Source of the DNA: Leeuwenhoekiella palythoae | GTDB lineage: Bacteria; Bacteroidota; Bacteroidia; Flavobacteriales; Flavobacteriaceae | Reading direction: 5' to 3' | DNA length: 64,000 nt | Assembly (NCBI RefSeq): GCF_900130045.1 | Contig: NZ_FQXT01000004.1 | Location: 248,001 to 312,000 of the forward strand | Shown: in pieces, positions 9,824-19,538 of the stretch | Position numbering within the stretch: position 1 is the stretch's first letter | Layout: each line of letters starts with the position of its first letter | Position numbers and translations under genes: made by a program | Notes under the pieces: model-generated | Databases searched by the model: none | What the model was told of the DNA's origin: nothing | What the model saw: the letters and a program-made list of their open reading frames with translations, nothing else

Positions 9824-10657
9824 TTGAGCTTTTTAGATACAAAACATAAACGCAAGTCTTTTACCTTAACAAGCATCATCTATGTCTTGTTTTTGATTTT
9901 GTTGTTTTTCGCCGGACTCACGTATCTAGATCCTCCGCCAGAAAGTGGTATTGCGATAAATTTTGGGACTTCAGATGTAGGTTCAGGAACCATTCAACCT
10001 CAGGCTGCAGTTGAGTCCGCGCCGCGAAATACCACTCCAGAACCTCCGCAAGTTGAGAAATCTACAGAGGTGAAAGAGGAGGTGGTAACGCAAGAGACCG
10101 AAGAAGCTCCGGTGATCAAAGAAGAGCCCAAAAAAGAAATTAAAAAGCCTGTTGAGCAACAGCCAAAGAAAACCGAAACCAAACCGGTTGAAGCTAAAAA
10201 ACCTGATCCAAAACCAGATAAGTCTACCACAGATGCGCTGTCAAGTATTTTAAACGGTCCTAAAAGTTCGGGTACTGAGCGTGGAGGTGAAGGCAATGAT
10301 AATCAAGCCGGAGATAAGGGAGATCCCAATGGCGATCCTAATGCATCAAGTTATTACGGAAACGGAAAGGGTTTAGACGGTGATGGAAATTATCAGTTAG
10401 GTGGTCGTAAGGCTTTAAGTAAACCTAAACGCGTTCAGGATTGTAACGAAGCCGGAATAGTGGTCGTGAGTATCGAGGTAGACCGCAATGGAAATGTGAT
10501 TAAAGCGACGCCAGGAGTGCGCGGAACTACAAATAATAGCCGTTGTTTGCTAGATCCTGCAAAAGCCGCTGCTTTGGCGACTAAATTCAATCCGGATACT
10601 GATGCTCCTTCACGACAGATCGGTAAAATAGTGTACAAGTTTAGTCTTTCAGAATAA
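9824..10657 (+). CDS. TonB-like energy transducer
   Basis: Probable periplasm-spanning partner of the ExbB/ExbD pair. From the TTG at 9824 it has 277 residues: a basic N-terminus (SFLDTKHKRKS), one membrane helix, a long Pro/Lys/Glu-rich spacer, a Gly/Asp/Asn-rich stretch, and a C-terminal domain ending in IGKIVYKFSLS. That domain has two Cys (QDCNEAG and SRCLLD) that could pair. An upstream TTG at 9791 is in frame but lies in the T tail of a terminator. The stop overlaps folC by one base. The TonB assignment rests on architecture and context. Confidence 0.8.
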   Translation: MSFLDTKHKRKSFTLTSIIYVLFLILLFFAGLTYLDPPPESGIAINFGTSDVGSGTIQPQAAVESAPRNTTPEPPQVEKSTEVKEEVVTQETEEAPVIKEEPKKEIKKPVEQQPKKTETKPVEAKKPDPKPDKSTTDALSSILNGPKSSGTERGGEGNDNQAGDKGDPNGDPNASSYYGNGKGLDGDGNYQLGGRKALSKPKRVQDCNEAGIVVVSIEVDRNGNVIKATPGVRGTTNNSRCLLDPAKAAALATKFNPDTDAPSRQIGKIVYKFSLSE

Positions 10658-11880
10658 TGAACTATCAGCAAACGCTGCAGTACATGTTTGAGCGCTTGCC
10701 CATGTTTCAGAGACAGGGCGCTTCAGCATTCAAAAAAGATTTAGGGAATATCACCAAATTGTGTGACTACCTAAATAATCCTCAAAATACATTCAAGTCA
10801 ATTCACGTAGGCGGAACCAATGGTAAAGGCTCTACAAGTCATATGCTGGCTTCTGTTTTGCAGGAAGCCGGTTACAAGGTGGGATTGCATACTTCACCGC
10901 ATTTAAAAGACTTTAGAGAGCGTATACGCGTTAATGGGGAGATGGCTGAGGAAAACTTCGTTGTCGAGTTTGTAGAGGCACATAAAGCTTTTATTGAAGC
11001 GCACCAGCTTTCTTTTTTTGAGCTTACCGTTGGGATGGCCTTTGAATACTTTAAAATCCAGCAGGTAGATGTTGCGATTATTGAAGTAGGACTGGGAGGA
11101 AGGTTAGATTCAACAAATATCATTACTCCAGAATTATCGGTGATTACCAACATTGGTTTAGATCATACTGCTTTTTTGGGAGACACATTAAAGGCAATAG
11201 CTGGAGAAAAAGCAGGAATAATAAAACCGAATATTCCTGTGGTGATCGGCGAGCGCCAAGAAGAAACTACAGAAGTTTTTGAGACCGCCGCAAAAAAGAA
11301 TCACGCGCCTATTGTTTTTGCTTCAGATAATCAGTTTCCTGATTTAGAAAGCGAATTAAAGGGTAGCTATCAGCAGAAAAATAAAGCTACCGTGCAACAG
11401 GCGGTACACGTCTTAAATCAAAAAAACGATTTTCAAATTCCGGAAGCTGCGTTAATAACCGGGATCAAAAATGTCATTCGCAATACAGGCTTGGTGGGGC
11501 GTTGGCAGATTATACAGGAATCCAATCCTAAGATCGTTTGCGACACAGGCCATAATAAAGAAGGTCTGACCTATGTGATGCGCCAATTGAAAGAAGAGCA
11601 GTATAGGCAACTCCATATTGTTTTAGGAGTGGTTTCTGATAAAGATTTGAATAGTGTGTTGCCGTTATTTCCTAAAGATGCGGCCTATTATTTCAGTAAG
11701 CCTGATGTGCCAAGAGGACTTTCTGAAGAAGATTTACAGCAAAAAGCATTGCATTTTGGCCTTCGCGGAAAAAAGTTTGAAAAAATTTCACAAGCTTTAA
11801 ATGCTGCTAAAAAGGCGTCAGATCCTGAGGATCTGATATTTGTGGGAGGAAGCACTTTTGTGGTTGCAGAAATAATTTAA
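10657..11880 (+). CDS. folC: Folylpolyglutamate synthase / dihydrofolate synthase
   Basis: ATP-dependent Mur-ligase-family enzyme that adds glutamate to dihydropteroate and folates in the cytoplasm. The 407-residue protein begins with a family-type N-terminus, then the P-loop GGTNGKGSTSHML (about 52-64). The NIGLDHTAFLGDT block (about 164-176) is a Mur-ligase/FolC signature, and CDTGHNKEG marks the C-domain. Its ATG overlaps the TonB-like stop codon (TAATG), so translation is probably coupled, although the functions are unrelated. Confidence 0.94.
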   Translation: MNYQQTLQYMFERLPMFQRQGASAFKKDLGNITKLCDYLNNPQNTFKSIHVGGTNGKGSTSHMLASVLQEAGYKVGLHTSPHLKDFRERIRVNGEMAEENFVVEFVEAHKAFIEAHQLSFFELTVGMAFEYFKIQQVDVAIIEVGLGGRLDSTNIITPELSVITNIGLDHTAFLGDTLKAIAGEKAGIIKPNIPVVIGERQEETTEVFETAAKKNHAPIVFASDNQFPDLESELKGSYQQKNKATVQQAVHVLNQKNDFQIPEAALITGIKNVIRNTGLVGRWQIIQESNPKIVCDTGHNKEGLTYVMRQLKEEQYRQLHIVLGVVSDKDLNSVLPLFPKDAAYYFSKPDVPRGLSEEDLQQKALHFGLRGKKFEKISQALNAAKKASDPEDLIFVGGSTFVVAEII

Positions 11881-11898
11881 TTTTTTTGAAAAAAGGCT

Positions 11899-11927
11899 TT
11901 GCGAACTTAAAAATTGGTTTATATTTG
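11899..11927 (+). promoter_or_regulatory. Promoter of tRNA-Val
   Basis: TTG at 11899-11901, an 18-base spacer and TATATTTG at 11920-11927 match the Bacteroidota vegetative promoter. The mature tRNA begins 17 bases after the -7 box. Confidence 0.75.
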
Positions 11928-11943
11928 CATCCGCTAACAGCAA

Positions 11944-12018
11944 GGGCGCGTAGCTCAGTTGGTTCAGAGCACTTGGTTTACACCCAAGGGGTCAGGGGTT
12001 CGAATCCCTTCGCGCCCA
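11944..12018 (+). tRNA. tRNA-Val (anticodon TAC)
   Basis: A full cloverleaf can be drawn. The acceptor stem GGGCGCG pairs with CGCGCCC (12011-12017), discriminator A at 12018. The D-arm has GTAGCTCAGTTGGTT. The anticodon stem CTTGG / CCAAG encloses the loop TTTACAC with anticodon TAC, reading valine GUA codons. The T-arm contains GGTTCGAATCC. The next bases are CA, so the final CCA may be incomplete in the gene. A promoter precedes it and a terminator follows immediately, so it is a single-tRNA unit. Confidence 0.97.
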
Positions 12019-12020
12019 CA

Positions 12021-12048
12021 AAGGCTTCCAGAAATGGAAGCCTTTTTT
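12021..12048 (+). terminator. Terminator of the tRNA-Val transcript
   Basis: AAGGCTTCCA pairs perfectly with TGGAAGCCTT around a GAAA loop and is followed by a T run. Confidence 0.9.
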
Positions 12049-12423
12049 GGTTTTATACTTTTCCTTAAGTCGCGAACTTTCTTACCATTTAAAAGTTGTG
12101 CACTTGCGATCGTACAATTGAGCTCGGTTTTAAATACTCAAAGAAATTCAACTTGTTAAAATTCTTAACACATATAATTTTTTCAAGTTTTTACAGTTGT
12201 TACATACAAATGCGCTAAAAGTTTGATTTAAAGTAGGTTTAATCTTACCTAGAAGATTTTCTCAAACCATTTCGTTTTTTAGATTAAATCGCAGTAGACA
12301 TTGAATTTACTGGGCTTATTTGCATTTTTCTTAAATAAATATTAAAATTGAATGCGTTTAGATGTGCTAATAACACGTTTAAATGCTAGTTTTGAACCCC
12401 TAATTTCAAGACCCCGACTCTAA
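12049..12423 (+). promoter_or_regulatory. Intergenic region with the promoter of the serine hydrolase gene
   Basis: This AT-rich stretch of about 375 bases shows no convincing gene. The one clear signal is TAGTTTTG at 12387-12394, matching the -7 consensus TAnnTTTG, 29 bases before the hydrolase start. Confidence 0.5.
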
Positions 12424-13719
12424 ATGATTGTACGAAAGCCACTTGTGATCGGCACCTTAATTGTCTTGATCGCTGTATTTGCACTTACTAGACCTCAGTT
12501 TCATTCCCAAACGGTACATAAGCAACCCGCAGCCGAATTCTTAAACCCCCTTATTTTAAAAGAGCAACAAGAAAAGGCCCGTGTTTTTAAAATGCGTAAA
12601 GCCGCTTTGCAAACAGCTATTGATGCGTATTTTAAAAAGGCGATAGAGGATCGTTTGATCATAGGCGCAGGGGTAAGTATCGTGACCGGCGATTCAATTA
12701 TTTTAAAATCAGGTTACGGAAAGCGCAACGTCTACAAATCTGATACGGTGAACGATCAAACGGTTTTTAGATTGGGTTCGCTTTCTAAAGGCTTTACAGG
12801 AATACTTGCGGGGATTGAAGTTAAAGAAGGCAACTTGAGCTGGGAAGATAAACTTATAGATGCCGTGCCGGCTTTTGGTTTAAAAGATAAAGCAAATGCT
12901 CAGACGATCACGTTATCTAATGTTTTATCGCATACCACCGGTGTCCCTTACCACTGCTATACAAATCTTGTTGAAGATGGATTGAAGCTTCAGACGATTG
13001 CAGATCGGTTTAAGGTAATCAACACTTATACAAAGCCGGGATTGATCTACAGCTATCAGAACGCAATGTTTGCATTGAGCGGTGAGATGATGCACGCAGC
13101 CACAGGCCAAACCTTGCAGGCGTTACTTCAGAATAAACTATTCACTCCGCTGCATATGAATACGGCTTCTACAGATTATGAGGCGATGATCACTACAAAT
13201 AACTATGCATTTCCGCATAAAAGCACGTGGAAGGGCTGGAGACGTTTACCTGTGAATAAAAAGTATTTTAATGCTGTAGCGGCCGGTGGTGTGAATGCCA
13301 GTGCAGACGATATGGGTAAATGGATGCGCTTCTTATTGGGACATAACGAAACTATTCTTGATGCTGAAGGTCTTGCAGCAGTTTTTAAGCCGGAAATAGA
13401 AATTCCTGATGCGCATAAATATTATCAGCGCTGGAAAGGTCACTTGAGATCTTCTTACGCTTACGGCTGGCGAGTACACGAATTTGTAGATGCAGAAACA
13501 GGCAATGCGTCTACAATGATTCATCACGGCGGAAGCGTGAGTGACTTTAGAAATGAGATCGCGATTTTTCCGGGAGAGGATTTGGGGATTTGTGTGCTGT
13601 TTAACAGTCAAACTTCATTAGCAAGTTCAGTGATTCCTGAGCTACACGAGTTGGTTAAAAATGTGATGAACACACCTGTGGAAGGGCTTGAGTTGGGTAA
13701 ACTAGCTAGTGCCTACTAA
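12424..13719 (+). CDS. Serine hydrolase of the beta-lactamase/PBP4* fold
   Basis: The 431-residue protein has an uncleaved-type N-terminal hydrophobic helix (about 7-22), so it is probably anchored with its catalytic domain in the periplasm. The class C-type active-site motifs are present: SLSK at 119-122 (nucleophile Ser119, Lys122), YQN at 211-213, and HHGGS in place of KTG near residue 365. Such proteins may be esterases, D-amino-acid peptidases or beta-lactamases; sequence alone does not choose, and true AmpC activity is not implied. It has its own promoter and terminator, so it is monocistronic. Confidence 0.88.
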   Translation: MIVRKPLVIGTLIVLIAVFALTRPQFHSQTVHKQPAAEFLNPLILKEQQEKARVFKMRKAALQTAIDAYFKKAIEDRLIIGAGVSIVTGDSIILKSGYGKRNVYKSDTVNDQTVFRLGSLSKGFTGILAGIEVKEGNLSWEDKLIDAVPAFGLKDKANAQTITLSNVLSHTTGVPYHCYTNLVEDGLKLQTIADRFKVINTYTKPGLIYSYQNAMFALSGEMMHAATGQTLQALLQNKLFTPLHMNTASTDYEAMITTNNYAFPHKSTWKGWRRLPVNKKYFNAVAAGGVNASADDMGKWMRFLLGHNETILDAEGLAAVFKPEIEIPDAHKYYQRWKGHLRSSYAYGWRVHEFVDAETGNASTMIHHGGSVSDFRNEIAIFPGEDLGICVLFNSQTSLASSVIPELHELVKNVMNTPVEGLELGKLASAY

Positions 13720-13745
13720 ATGTTATGTCAAACATATAGATTTTT

Positions 13746-13771
13746 AAAGCTGCTTATTAGCAGCTTTTTTT
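13746..13771 (+). terminator. Terminator of the serine hydrolase gene
   Basis: AAAGCTGCT pairs with AGCAGCTTT around a TATT loop and runs into a T tract, 27 bases after the stop. Confidence 0.88.
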
Positions 13772-14050
13772 ATGGTGCGCCGCTCTTCGGTGTAAACTCT
13801 CAAATTGATTTACGAATTGATAAATCACGTATGTTTGGTATTTTTAAAAATAGAATTAGACTCTGTTTTTATTAAAGAATTGATATTTCCTGATTTTTAA
13901 AGTACTAAATAACGTTAAGAGCTTATTATTCTTCATCACGTTACAGTAACTTAGGTTTTTATTGGCTGTGTCAAATGGATAGAATACCCAAGGACGCGGC
14001 TAGAGATAACATTTTATTTTATCTTATTTAGAGACTAAAACCAACTAGAA
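13772..14050. other. Intergenic region before the SDR-glucosidase genes
   Basis: About 280 AT-rich bases with no ORF worth calling and no perfect TAnnTTTG box. The promoter for the SDR gene must lie here, but I could not identify it. Confidence 0.4.
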
Positions 14051-14869
14051 ATGCAAAAACCTAATGAACGACTTAAAAATCAAACGGCAATAGTTACCGG
14101 TTCCAGTACGGGGATTGGAGCAGCTGTTGCACTTGCCTTAGGAAGAGATGGGGCTAATGTGGTGGTCAATTATCACTCTTCTGAAGAAGAAGCTCAAGAA
14201 GTCGCAGATCAAATCAATAAGGAATCGCTGTGCGGAGAAGCAATCATAGTTCAATGTGATGTAAGTAAGGAAGAAGAAGTGCAGGCGATGTTCAAAAGAA
14301 CCATCGAAAAATTCGGTACCGTAGATATTCTTGTTGCCAATAGCGGACTCCAGAAAGATGCTGCACTTCACGAGATGACATTAAAAGATTGGCAAACGGT
14401 TATTGATGTGAACCTCACTGGGCAATTTTTATGTGCTCGAGAAGCTATTCGCGAATTTATGAGACGTGGGATGCGTGAAGACGTGTCAAAAGCGCTGGGG
14501 AAAATCATACATATGAGTTCTGTGCATCAGGTGATTCCTTGGGCAGGTCACGCGAATTACGCTGCTTCTAAAGGAGCATTAAAAATGTTGATGGAAAGCA
14601 TCTGCCAAGAATATGCACCTTTAAAAATTCGTTGTAACAGTATTGCTCCGGGTGCGATAAAAACCGATATTAACAAGGATGCTTGGGAAACCGAAAGCGC
14701 TTTGCAAGAACTATATAAGGTTATTCCATACAAGCGTATTGGAGTACCTGAAGATGTAGGCGATACAGCTGCTTGGTTAGCTTCAGATGAATCAGATTAT
14801 ATTAATGGTACGACGCTATTTGTAGATGGCGGTATGACGTGCTATCCAGGATTTACAACAAATGGGTAA
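14051..14869 (+). CDS. SDR-family oxidoreductase, glucose 1-dehydrogenase-like
   Basis: Classical short-chain dehydrogenase of 272 residues. The cofactor motif TGSSTGIG spans 16-23, NSG is near 97-99, and the catalytic triad is Ser157, Tyr170 and Lys174 in YAASK. The C-terminal IAPGAIKTDIN and VDGGM stretches are typical of glucose 1-dehydrogenase-like members. It overlaps the following GH63 glucosidase gene by eight bases, so the two are probably translated together. A plausible but unproven link is oxidation of the sugar released by the hydrolase. Confidence 0.88.
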   Translation: MQKPNERLKNQTAIVTGSSTGIGAAVALALGRDGANVVVNYHSSEEEAQEVADQINKESLCGEAIIVQCDVSKEEEVQAMFKRTIEKFGTVDILVANSGLQKDAALHEMTLKDWQTVIDVNLTGQFLCAREAIREFMRRGMREDVSKALGKIIHMSSVHQVIPWAGHANYAASKGALKMLMESICQEYAPLKIRCNSIAPGAIKTDINKDAWETESALQELYKVIPYKRIGVPEDVGDTAAWLASDESDYINGTTLFVDGGMTCYPGFTTNG

Positions 14870-17495
14870 AAAAAATACAGTAGAACAAAAACGCCTAGAT
14901 GCGCATTACGCAGGGCAAGAAGATTGGTTACATTGGGGGCCTTATTTGAGCGAAAGACAATGGGGAACGGTAAGAGAAGATTATAGTCCGCAAGGTGATG
15001 CCTGGGGCTATTTTCCCCACGATCACGCACGGAGTAGAGTCTACCGTTGGGGAGAAGACGGCTTAGCCGGATTTACTGATAGGTATTGCAACGTATGCTT
15101 TGGTTTGGCGTTGTGGAACGGTAACGATTCCATTTTAAAAGAACGTTTATTTGGTCTTACCGGCCCCGAAGGAAATCACGGTGAAGACGTCAAAGAACTT
15201 TATTATTATCTGGAAAATACGCCTACGCATTCTTATATGAAGCATTTGTATAAGTACCCGCAGGCAAAATTTCCATACGGAGATTTGGTGCGCGAAAACC
15301 AAAAACGCAATCGTAAAGAAGCAGAGTTTGAACTAATAGACACCGGAGTTTTTAAGAATGATGCGTATTTTGATGTGGTTACAGAATACGCTAAAGCAGG
15401 CCCGGACGATATTTGTATCAAAATTTCGGTAACAAATAGGAATACTAAAAAAGCCGAATTGCACGTGTTGCCGCAGCTATGGATCCGTAATTTCTGGAGT
15501 TTTAGGGACATGCCTTTTAAGCCTTCGATTACTAAAAATGAGGGTGATAAACATTCGGTACACGTAAAGCATCCGTACACGGGAGATTATAATTTCTACT
15601 TTGAGAAGCCAGATCAGCTGTTGTTTACAGAGAATGAAACCAATGATGAGCGGTTGTATCTTCAGCCTAATGATCATCCTTATAAAAAGGACTTTTTTCA
15701 TACAGCAGTTATTAATAAGAATTTCCGCCTTGCGAAAAAGAAAGAGGAAGGAACCAAGTTTGCTCCTTATTACAAACGAAAATTAAAAGGAGGTGAGACC
15801 GTCGTGTTCAAAGTACGCCTCACCACCGAAACCCTAACCGAAGCATTCTCGTCTGACTTTGATGCGTTATTCACTCAGCGCTATGAAGAGTGTGTTGATT
15901 TTTATGAAGGTGTAAATCAAATTGAAAATACCGAAGCTAAAGGGATTCAGCGGCAGGCATTTGCCGGTTTGCTTTGGTCAAAACAATACTACAATTATGA
16001 AGTAGAGCAGTGGATCAAAGGTGATCCCAAGGTTTCTACACCGCCCGAATCGCGAAAATCTGGGCGCAATAGTAATTGGAAAACGCTACGGAATCACGAC
16101 ATCCATCTTATGCCAGATAAATGGGAATACCCGTGGTATGCAGCTTGGGACAGTGCATTTCATTGTATCACGATGGCCTATGTAGATCCTGAGTTTGCTA
16201 AGAAACAATTGCTGCTATTTACTAAAGAATGGTATATGGCGCCTAACGGGCAGATCCCGGCGTATGAGTGGAATTTTAGTGATGTGAATCCGCCTACTCA
16301 AGCCTTTGCCGCGCTTCAGATTTTTAAAATCGAGCGCGATACGGTTGGCAAACAGGATATAGATTTCCTCAAACGCATATTTAATAAATTGTCGCTCAAC
16401 TTTACGTGGTGGGTGAATCAAGAGGACCGTAGACAGAACAATGTTTTTCAAGGAGGTTTTTTAGGACTTGATAATATTGGGGTTTTTGATCGCAGTAGCG
16501 GGATACCGGGTAATGCGCATCTTGAACAAGTTGATGGTACTTCGTGGATGGCGTTGTACTGCCTAAATATGCTTGAAATAAGTATCAAAATTGCTTTTGA
16601 AGATCCTTCGTACGAGGAGATGGCGACGAAGTTTTTTGGGCATTTTATTTTTATTGCCGAGGCACTTAACAAGCTCAATGAGGATTTTGAAGGCACTTGG
16701 GACGAAGAAGAAGGTTTCTTTTATGATAAACTGGTGTTTGAAGATGGAACCTTTCAGCCTATAAAAGTGCGCTCTATCGTTGGGATTATGTCGCTTATTG
16801 CAGTGCTGCATATCAGTAAAGAAACCTTAGACCGCCTGCCCAATTTTAAGTATAGTGTCAATTGGTTTAGAAAGTATAGACAGGCCAATTTAAAATATCA
16901 GGTGATTCAAGAATTTTCAGAGGATTCAGATTTGCTTTTGGCGTTAGTGCCTAAAGAACGTGTTGAGATTATGCTGAAAGCAGTTTTTGATCAAAACGAA
17001 TTTTTAAGCGATCACGGTTTGCGCTCGTTGTCTAAAATTCACGAGGAGATCTATAAAATTGATATCAACGGAACCAATTATGAAATCAAATATGAACCGG
17101 CAGAATCTGAGTCGTCAATGTTTGGAGGAAACTCTAATTGGCGTGGTCCTGTGTGGATGCCGTTCAATTACTTATTTGTAACTGCCATAAAAGAATTTAG
17201 AGATTATTATGGCAAAGATCTGGAAGTAGAATACCCTACAGGCAGCGGAAAGATCTTAGGCTTGAATGAAATTCGTAATGATTTAATGAAGCGATTGCTG
17301 TCTCTTTTTCAAACGGATGAAGAGGGAAGTCGCCCTGTAAATGCACAGCATGACCAACTGTACAAAGATGTGAACTTTAAAGATCTGGTGATGTTTTATG
17401 AGTATTTCCACGGAGATACAGGAAGAGGGATTGGCGCTTCTCATCAAACCGGTTGGACAGCGCTTATTGCCAATATGATCAATGAAATTTATTAG
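14862..17495 (+). CDS. MGH1-type glucosidase, glycoside hydrolase family 63-like
   Basis: An 877-residue protein without a signal peptide, so it probably acts in the cytoplasm. The N-terminal WLHWGPYLSERQWGTVREDYS stretch and the WGEDGLAG motif are typical of bacterial proteins annotated as glucosidases of the mannosyl-oligosaccharide glucosidase family. The (alpha/alpha)6 catalytic domain follows; YPWYAAWDSAFH near residue 424 carries the likely general-acid Asp. A second conserved block, GNSNWRGPVWMPFNYL, lies near 752. The substrate is unknown; bacterial GH63 members act on small alpha-glucosides. The next gene begins within or just after its stop codon. Confidence 0.85.
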   Translation: MGKKNTVEQKRLDAHYAGQEDWLHWGPYLSERQWGTVREDYSPQGDAWGYFPHDHARSRVYRWGEDGLAGFTDRYCNVCFGLALWNGNDSILKERLFGLTGPEGNHGEDVKELYYYLENTPTHSYMKHLYKYPQAKFPYGDLVRENQKRNRKEAEFELIDTGVFKNDAYFDVVTEYAKAGPDDICIKISVTNRNTKKAELHVLPQLWIRNFWSFRDMPFKPSITKNEGDKHSVHVKHPYTGDYNFYFEKPDQLLFTENETNDERLYLQPNDHPYKKDFFHTAVINKNFRLAKKKEEGTKFAPYYKRKLKGGETVVFKVRLTTETLTEAFSSDFDALFTQRYEECVDFYEGVNQIENTEAKGIQRQAFAGLLWSKQYYNYEVEQWIKGDPKVSTPPESRKSGRNSNWKTLRNHDIHLMPDKWEYPWYAAWDSAFHCITMAYVDPEFAKKQLLLFTKEWYMAPNGQIPAYEWNFSDVNPPTQAFAALQIFKIERDTVGKQDIDFLKRIFNKLSLNFTWWVNQEDRRQNNVFQGGFLGLDNIGVFDRSSGIPGNAHLEQVDGTSWMALYCLNMLEISIKIAFEDPSYEEMATKFFGHFIFIAEALNKLNEDFEGTWDEEEGFFYDKLVFEDGTFQPIKVRSIVGIMSLIAVLHISKETLDRLPNFKYSVNWFRKYRQANLKYQVIQEFSEDSDLLLALVPKERVEIMLKAVFDQNEFLSDHGLRSLSKIHEEIYKIDINGTNYEIKYEPAESESSMFGGNSNWRGPVWMPFNYLFVTAIKEFRDYYGKDLEVEYPTGSGKILGLNEIRNDLMKRLLSLFQTDEEGSRPVNAQHDQLYKDVNFKDLVMFYEYFHGDTGRGIGASHQTGWTALIANMINEIY

Positions 17496-17499
17496 TTTT

Positions 17500-17961
17500 A
17501 TGGCTAAAGATGTTTTTAAGAAGTCATTTATTCTTTTTTCAATACTATTTACAATGCATGCACTGAATGCTCAGGATTTTAAATTCACTAAAGATCACGA
17601 TGCTTTACTGGTCAAAGATTTAGAAAAGTCAGCTCAATTTTACAGCACTATTTTAGGTCTTCCGGAAATCTATAATGCAGGTTTGGGACCAAAGTTTAGA
17701 TGGTTTGCTCTTGATAATAAGGTGCAAATTCATTTGATCGAGAGTGAAGATGATTCCTTTACACCGCACAAAGGCGTGCATTTAGCACTAAATGTGGATG
17801 ATTTAGATGGCTTTATGACATTTCTAAAACAAAAGAATATTCCTTTTGAGAATTGGCCCGGTGAACCCGGGATCACAAATACGCGTCCAGATGGGGTGCG
17901 GCAAATCTATTTAAGAGACCCTGATGGGTATTGGATAGAAATAAATACAAATACGCTATAG
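17500..17961 (+). CDS. Exported VOC-superfamily (glyoxalase-like) protein
   Basis: From the ATG at 17500 this is a 153-residue protein with a standard signal peptide (basic MAKDVFKKS, hydrophobic core, cleavage near ALNAQ). One vicinal-oxygen-chelate unit follows, from [17 protein letters not shown] to [11 protein letters not shown]. Candidate metal ligands are the His in KDHDALL and the Glu in YWIEI. An in-frame ATG at 17482 would overlap the glucosidase gene by 14 bases and lengthen the signal. Its substrate is unknown; position in the glucosidase run suggests shared expression rather than a proven pathway link. Confidence 0.82.
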   Translation: MAKDVFKKSFILFSILFTMHALNAQDFKFTKDHDALLVKDLEKSAQFYSTILGLPEIYNAGLGPKFRWFALDNKVQIHLIESEDDSFTPHKGVHLALNVDDLDGFMTFLKQKNIPFENWPGEPGITNTRPDGVRQIYLRDPDGYWIEINTNTL

Positions 17962-17962
17962 C

Positions 17963-19234
17963 ATGGATTTTTACCTCATCACTGCAATCTTAGTGGGTTT
18001 AGCGGCTGCTTTTGGATACATCAATGTTCGTTTTTTAAAGCTCCCAAATACCATAGGCTTAATGCTGATAACCTTGTTATTTACTTTGGCGGTTTTGGCC
18101 TTAAGTGCAGTTGATGATACTTTATTAGAAGCCGAAAAAGAAATCATTAGCAACATTGATTTTGAAAAAGTACTCCTTGATGGAATGCTAAGCTTCTTAC
18201 TCTTTGCGGGAGCATTACATACCAATTTTGAACAGTTGAGGTTGCAGCGTTGGCCGGTTATGGTTTTTGCGACTGTGGGTGTTTTAACCTCTACGTTTTT
18301 AGTGGGTGGCGCACTTTATTATGTGTTGATGCTTCTAGGTTTTGACATCAGTTTTATCTACTGTTTACTTTTTGGAGCGTTGATATCACCTACAGATCCC
18401 ATTGCGGTCTTGGGAATTTTAAAACAAGCCGGTGCGCCTAAGAAGTTAGAAACTAAAATCGTTGGGGAGTCTTTGTTTAATGATGGTGTCGGGGTGGTTG
18501 TATTTTTGACCTTATATAAAATAGCTGGGTCAACCGAAGCTGTTACTACTACTGATATTCTAGAATTATTTGGGCTTGAAGTATTAGGAGGTATTGCACT
18601 TGGTTTGGCTTTAGGATGGGTTGCCTATAAATTGATGAAATCCATAGATGATTATGATATTGAAGTTATTATCACTCTTGCTGCAGTAATGGTGGGTACA
18701 GTGATCGCGCAAAAATTACATATGTCTGCGCCGCTTGCGATGGTTACCGCCGGTCTTGTGGTGGGTAATGACACGGTGCGCAAAACAACAATGTCCAAAC
18801 AAACCGAAACCTATGTTGACAAATTTTGGGAGCTGATAGATATATTACTCAACACCATATTGTTTGTTCTAATTGGGATGGAAATGCTGGTGCTCACTTT
18901 TGATACCAGCGCTTTGCTTGCAGGCTGTATTGCTATTCCTGTAGTGCTGCTGTGTAGATATATTTCGCTTTTACTACCTATAAACTTTTTTGAAAAACAC
19001 CTCAATTTTGTCCCGCGAACCGATGTGATAATGACGTGGGGCGGCTTACGTGGCGGGATTTCTATCGCACTTGCATTGAGCTTAACACAAGAAATGCATC
19101 GTGATTTATTTTTAGTGATTACCTATGTTATCGTTGTTTTCTCAATCATCGTGCAAGGTCTTTCGGTGGGCGCGGTAATTAAACGTCTAGGTGTGAGTGA
19201 AACTGCTAATGCTGCTGAACCTTCAGGGCATTAG
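17963..19234 (+). CDS. Sodium/proton antiporter, CPA1 (NhaP-like) family
   Basis: A 423-residue inner-membrane protein with about twelve hydrophobic segments. The conserved [16 protein letters not shown] segment lies near 137-152, and [15 protein letters not shown] (about 168-182) carries the Asn-Asp pair of electroneutral CPA1 exchangers. [18 protein letters not shown] block near 352-368 is also characteristic. It starts one base after the VOC gene stop, so it is cotranscribed with the SDR-glucosidase-VOC genes. It is the second sodium/proton antiporter in this window after NhaB. Confidence 0.9.
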   Translation: MDFYLITAILVGLAAAFGYINVRFLKLPNTIGLMLITLLFTLAVLALSAVDDTLLEAEKEIISNIDFEKVLLDGMLSFLLFAGALHTNFEQLRLQRWPVMVFATVGVLTSTFLVGGALYYVLMLLGFDISFIYCLLFGALISPTDPIAVLGILKQAGAPKKLETKIVGESLFNDGVGVVVFLTLYKIAGSTEAVTTTDILELFGLEVLGGIALGLALGWVAYKLMKSIDDYDIEVIITLAAVMVGTVIAQKLHMSAPLAMVTAGLVVGNDTVRKTTMSKQTETYVDKFWELIDILLNTILFVLIGMEMLVLTFDTSALLAGCIAIPVVLLCRYISLLLPINFFEKHLNFVPRTDVIMTWGGLRGGISIALALSLTQEMHRDLFLVITYVIVVFSIIVQGLSVGAVIKRLGVSETANAAEPSGH

Positions 19235-19538
19235 GTTATTAGCTGTTCAAATTCAGTTCTTCTTTAGATTAAAGCGCTTCAATAGATTCCTTTTGCGCTG
19301 CTTTATTATTTCTGATAGTATTTGAACGAATTCTTTTTTCGAAAAATGATTATTTTTAATAATAATTATATGTATTATTGTACAAGTATTATCGATGGAA
19401 ATTAATAGTGGTTTGTTGGATGATTGAAAGTAATTCAATTTAAAATTACGAGAAGCTTTCCGCCGAAATTTTTTAAAAAGAAAACAGTCAGATTGGGTTT
19501 AGGGACTCGTTCTTTATAGAACATTAGATCTGGCTACT
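19235..19538. other. AT-rich gap between convergent genes
   Basis: About 300 bases with no consensus -7 box on either strand and only one implausible minus-strand ORF. It lies between the antiporter stop and a strong terminator, so it would be an unusually long 3' untranslated region or could hold a small RNA. Confidence 0.35.

Noticed and set aside
11886-12159. ORFs running through the tRNA-Val gene
   Set aside because: They translate the tRNA and its terminator hairpin; the RNA gene explains the sequence fully.
12424-13719. Antibiotic-resistance beta-lactamase
   Set aside because: The fold and SxxK/YxN motifs fit, but the third motif is HHGGS and the protein has an N-terminal anchor; this pattern is typical of general serine hydrolases, so resistance is not claimed.
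19253-19438. A 61-codon minus-strand ORF between the antiporter and the EEP gene
   Set aside because: Low-complexity Ile/Lys/Asn-rich translation, no promoter box, and no homology I can recognise.
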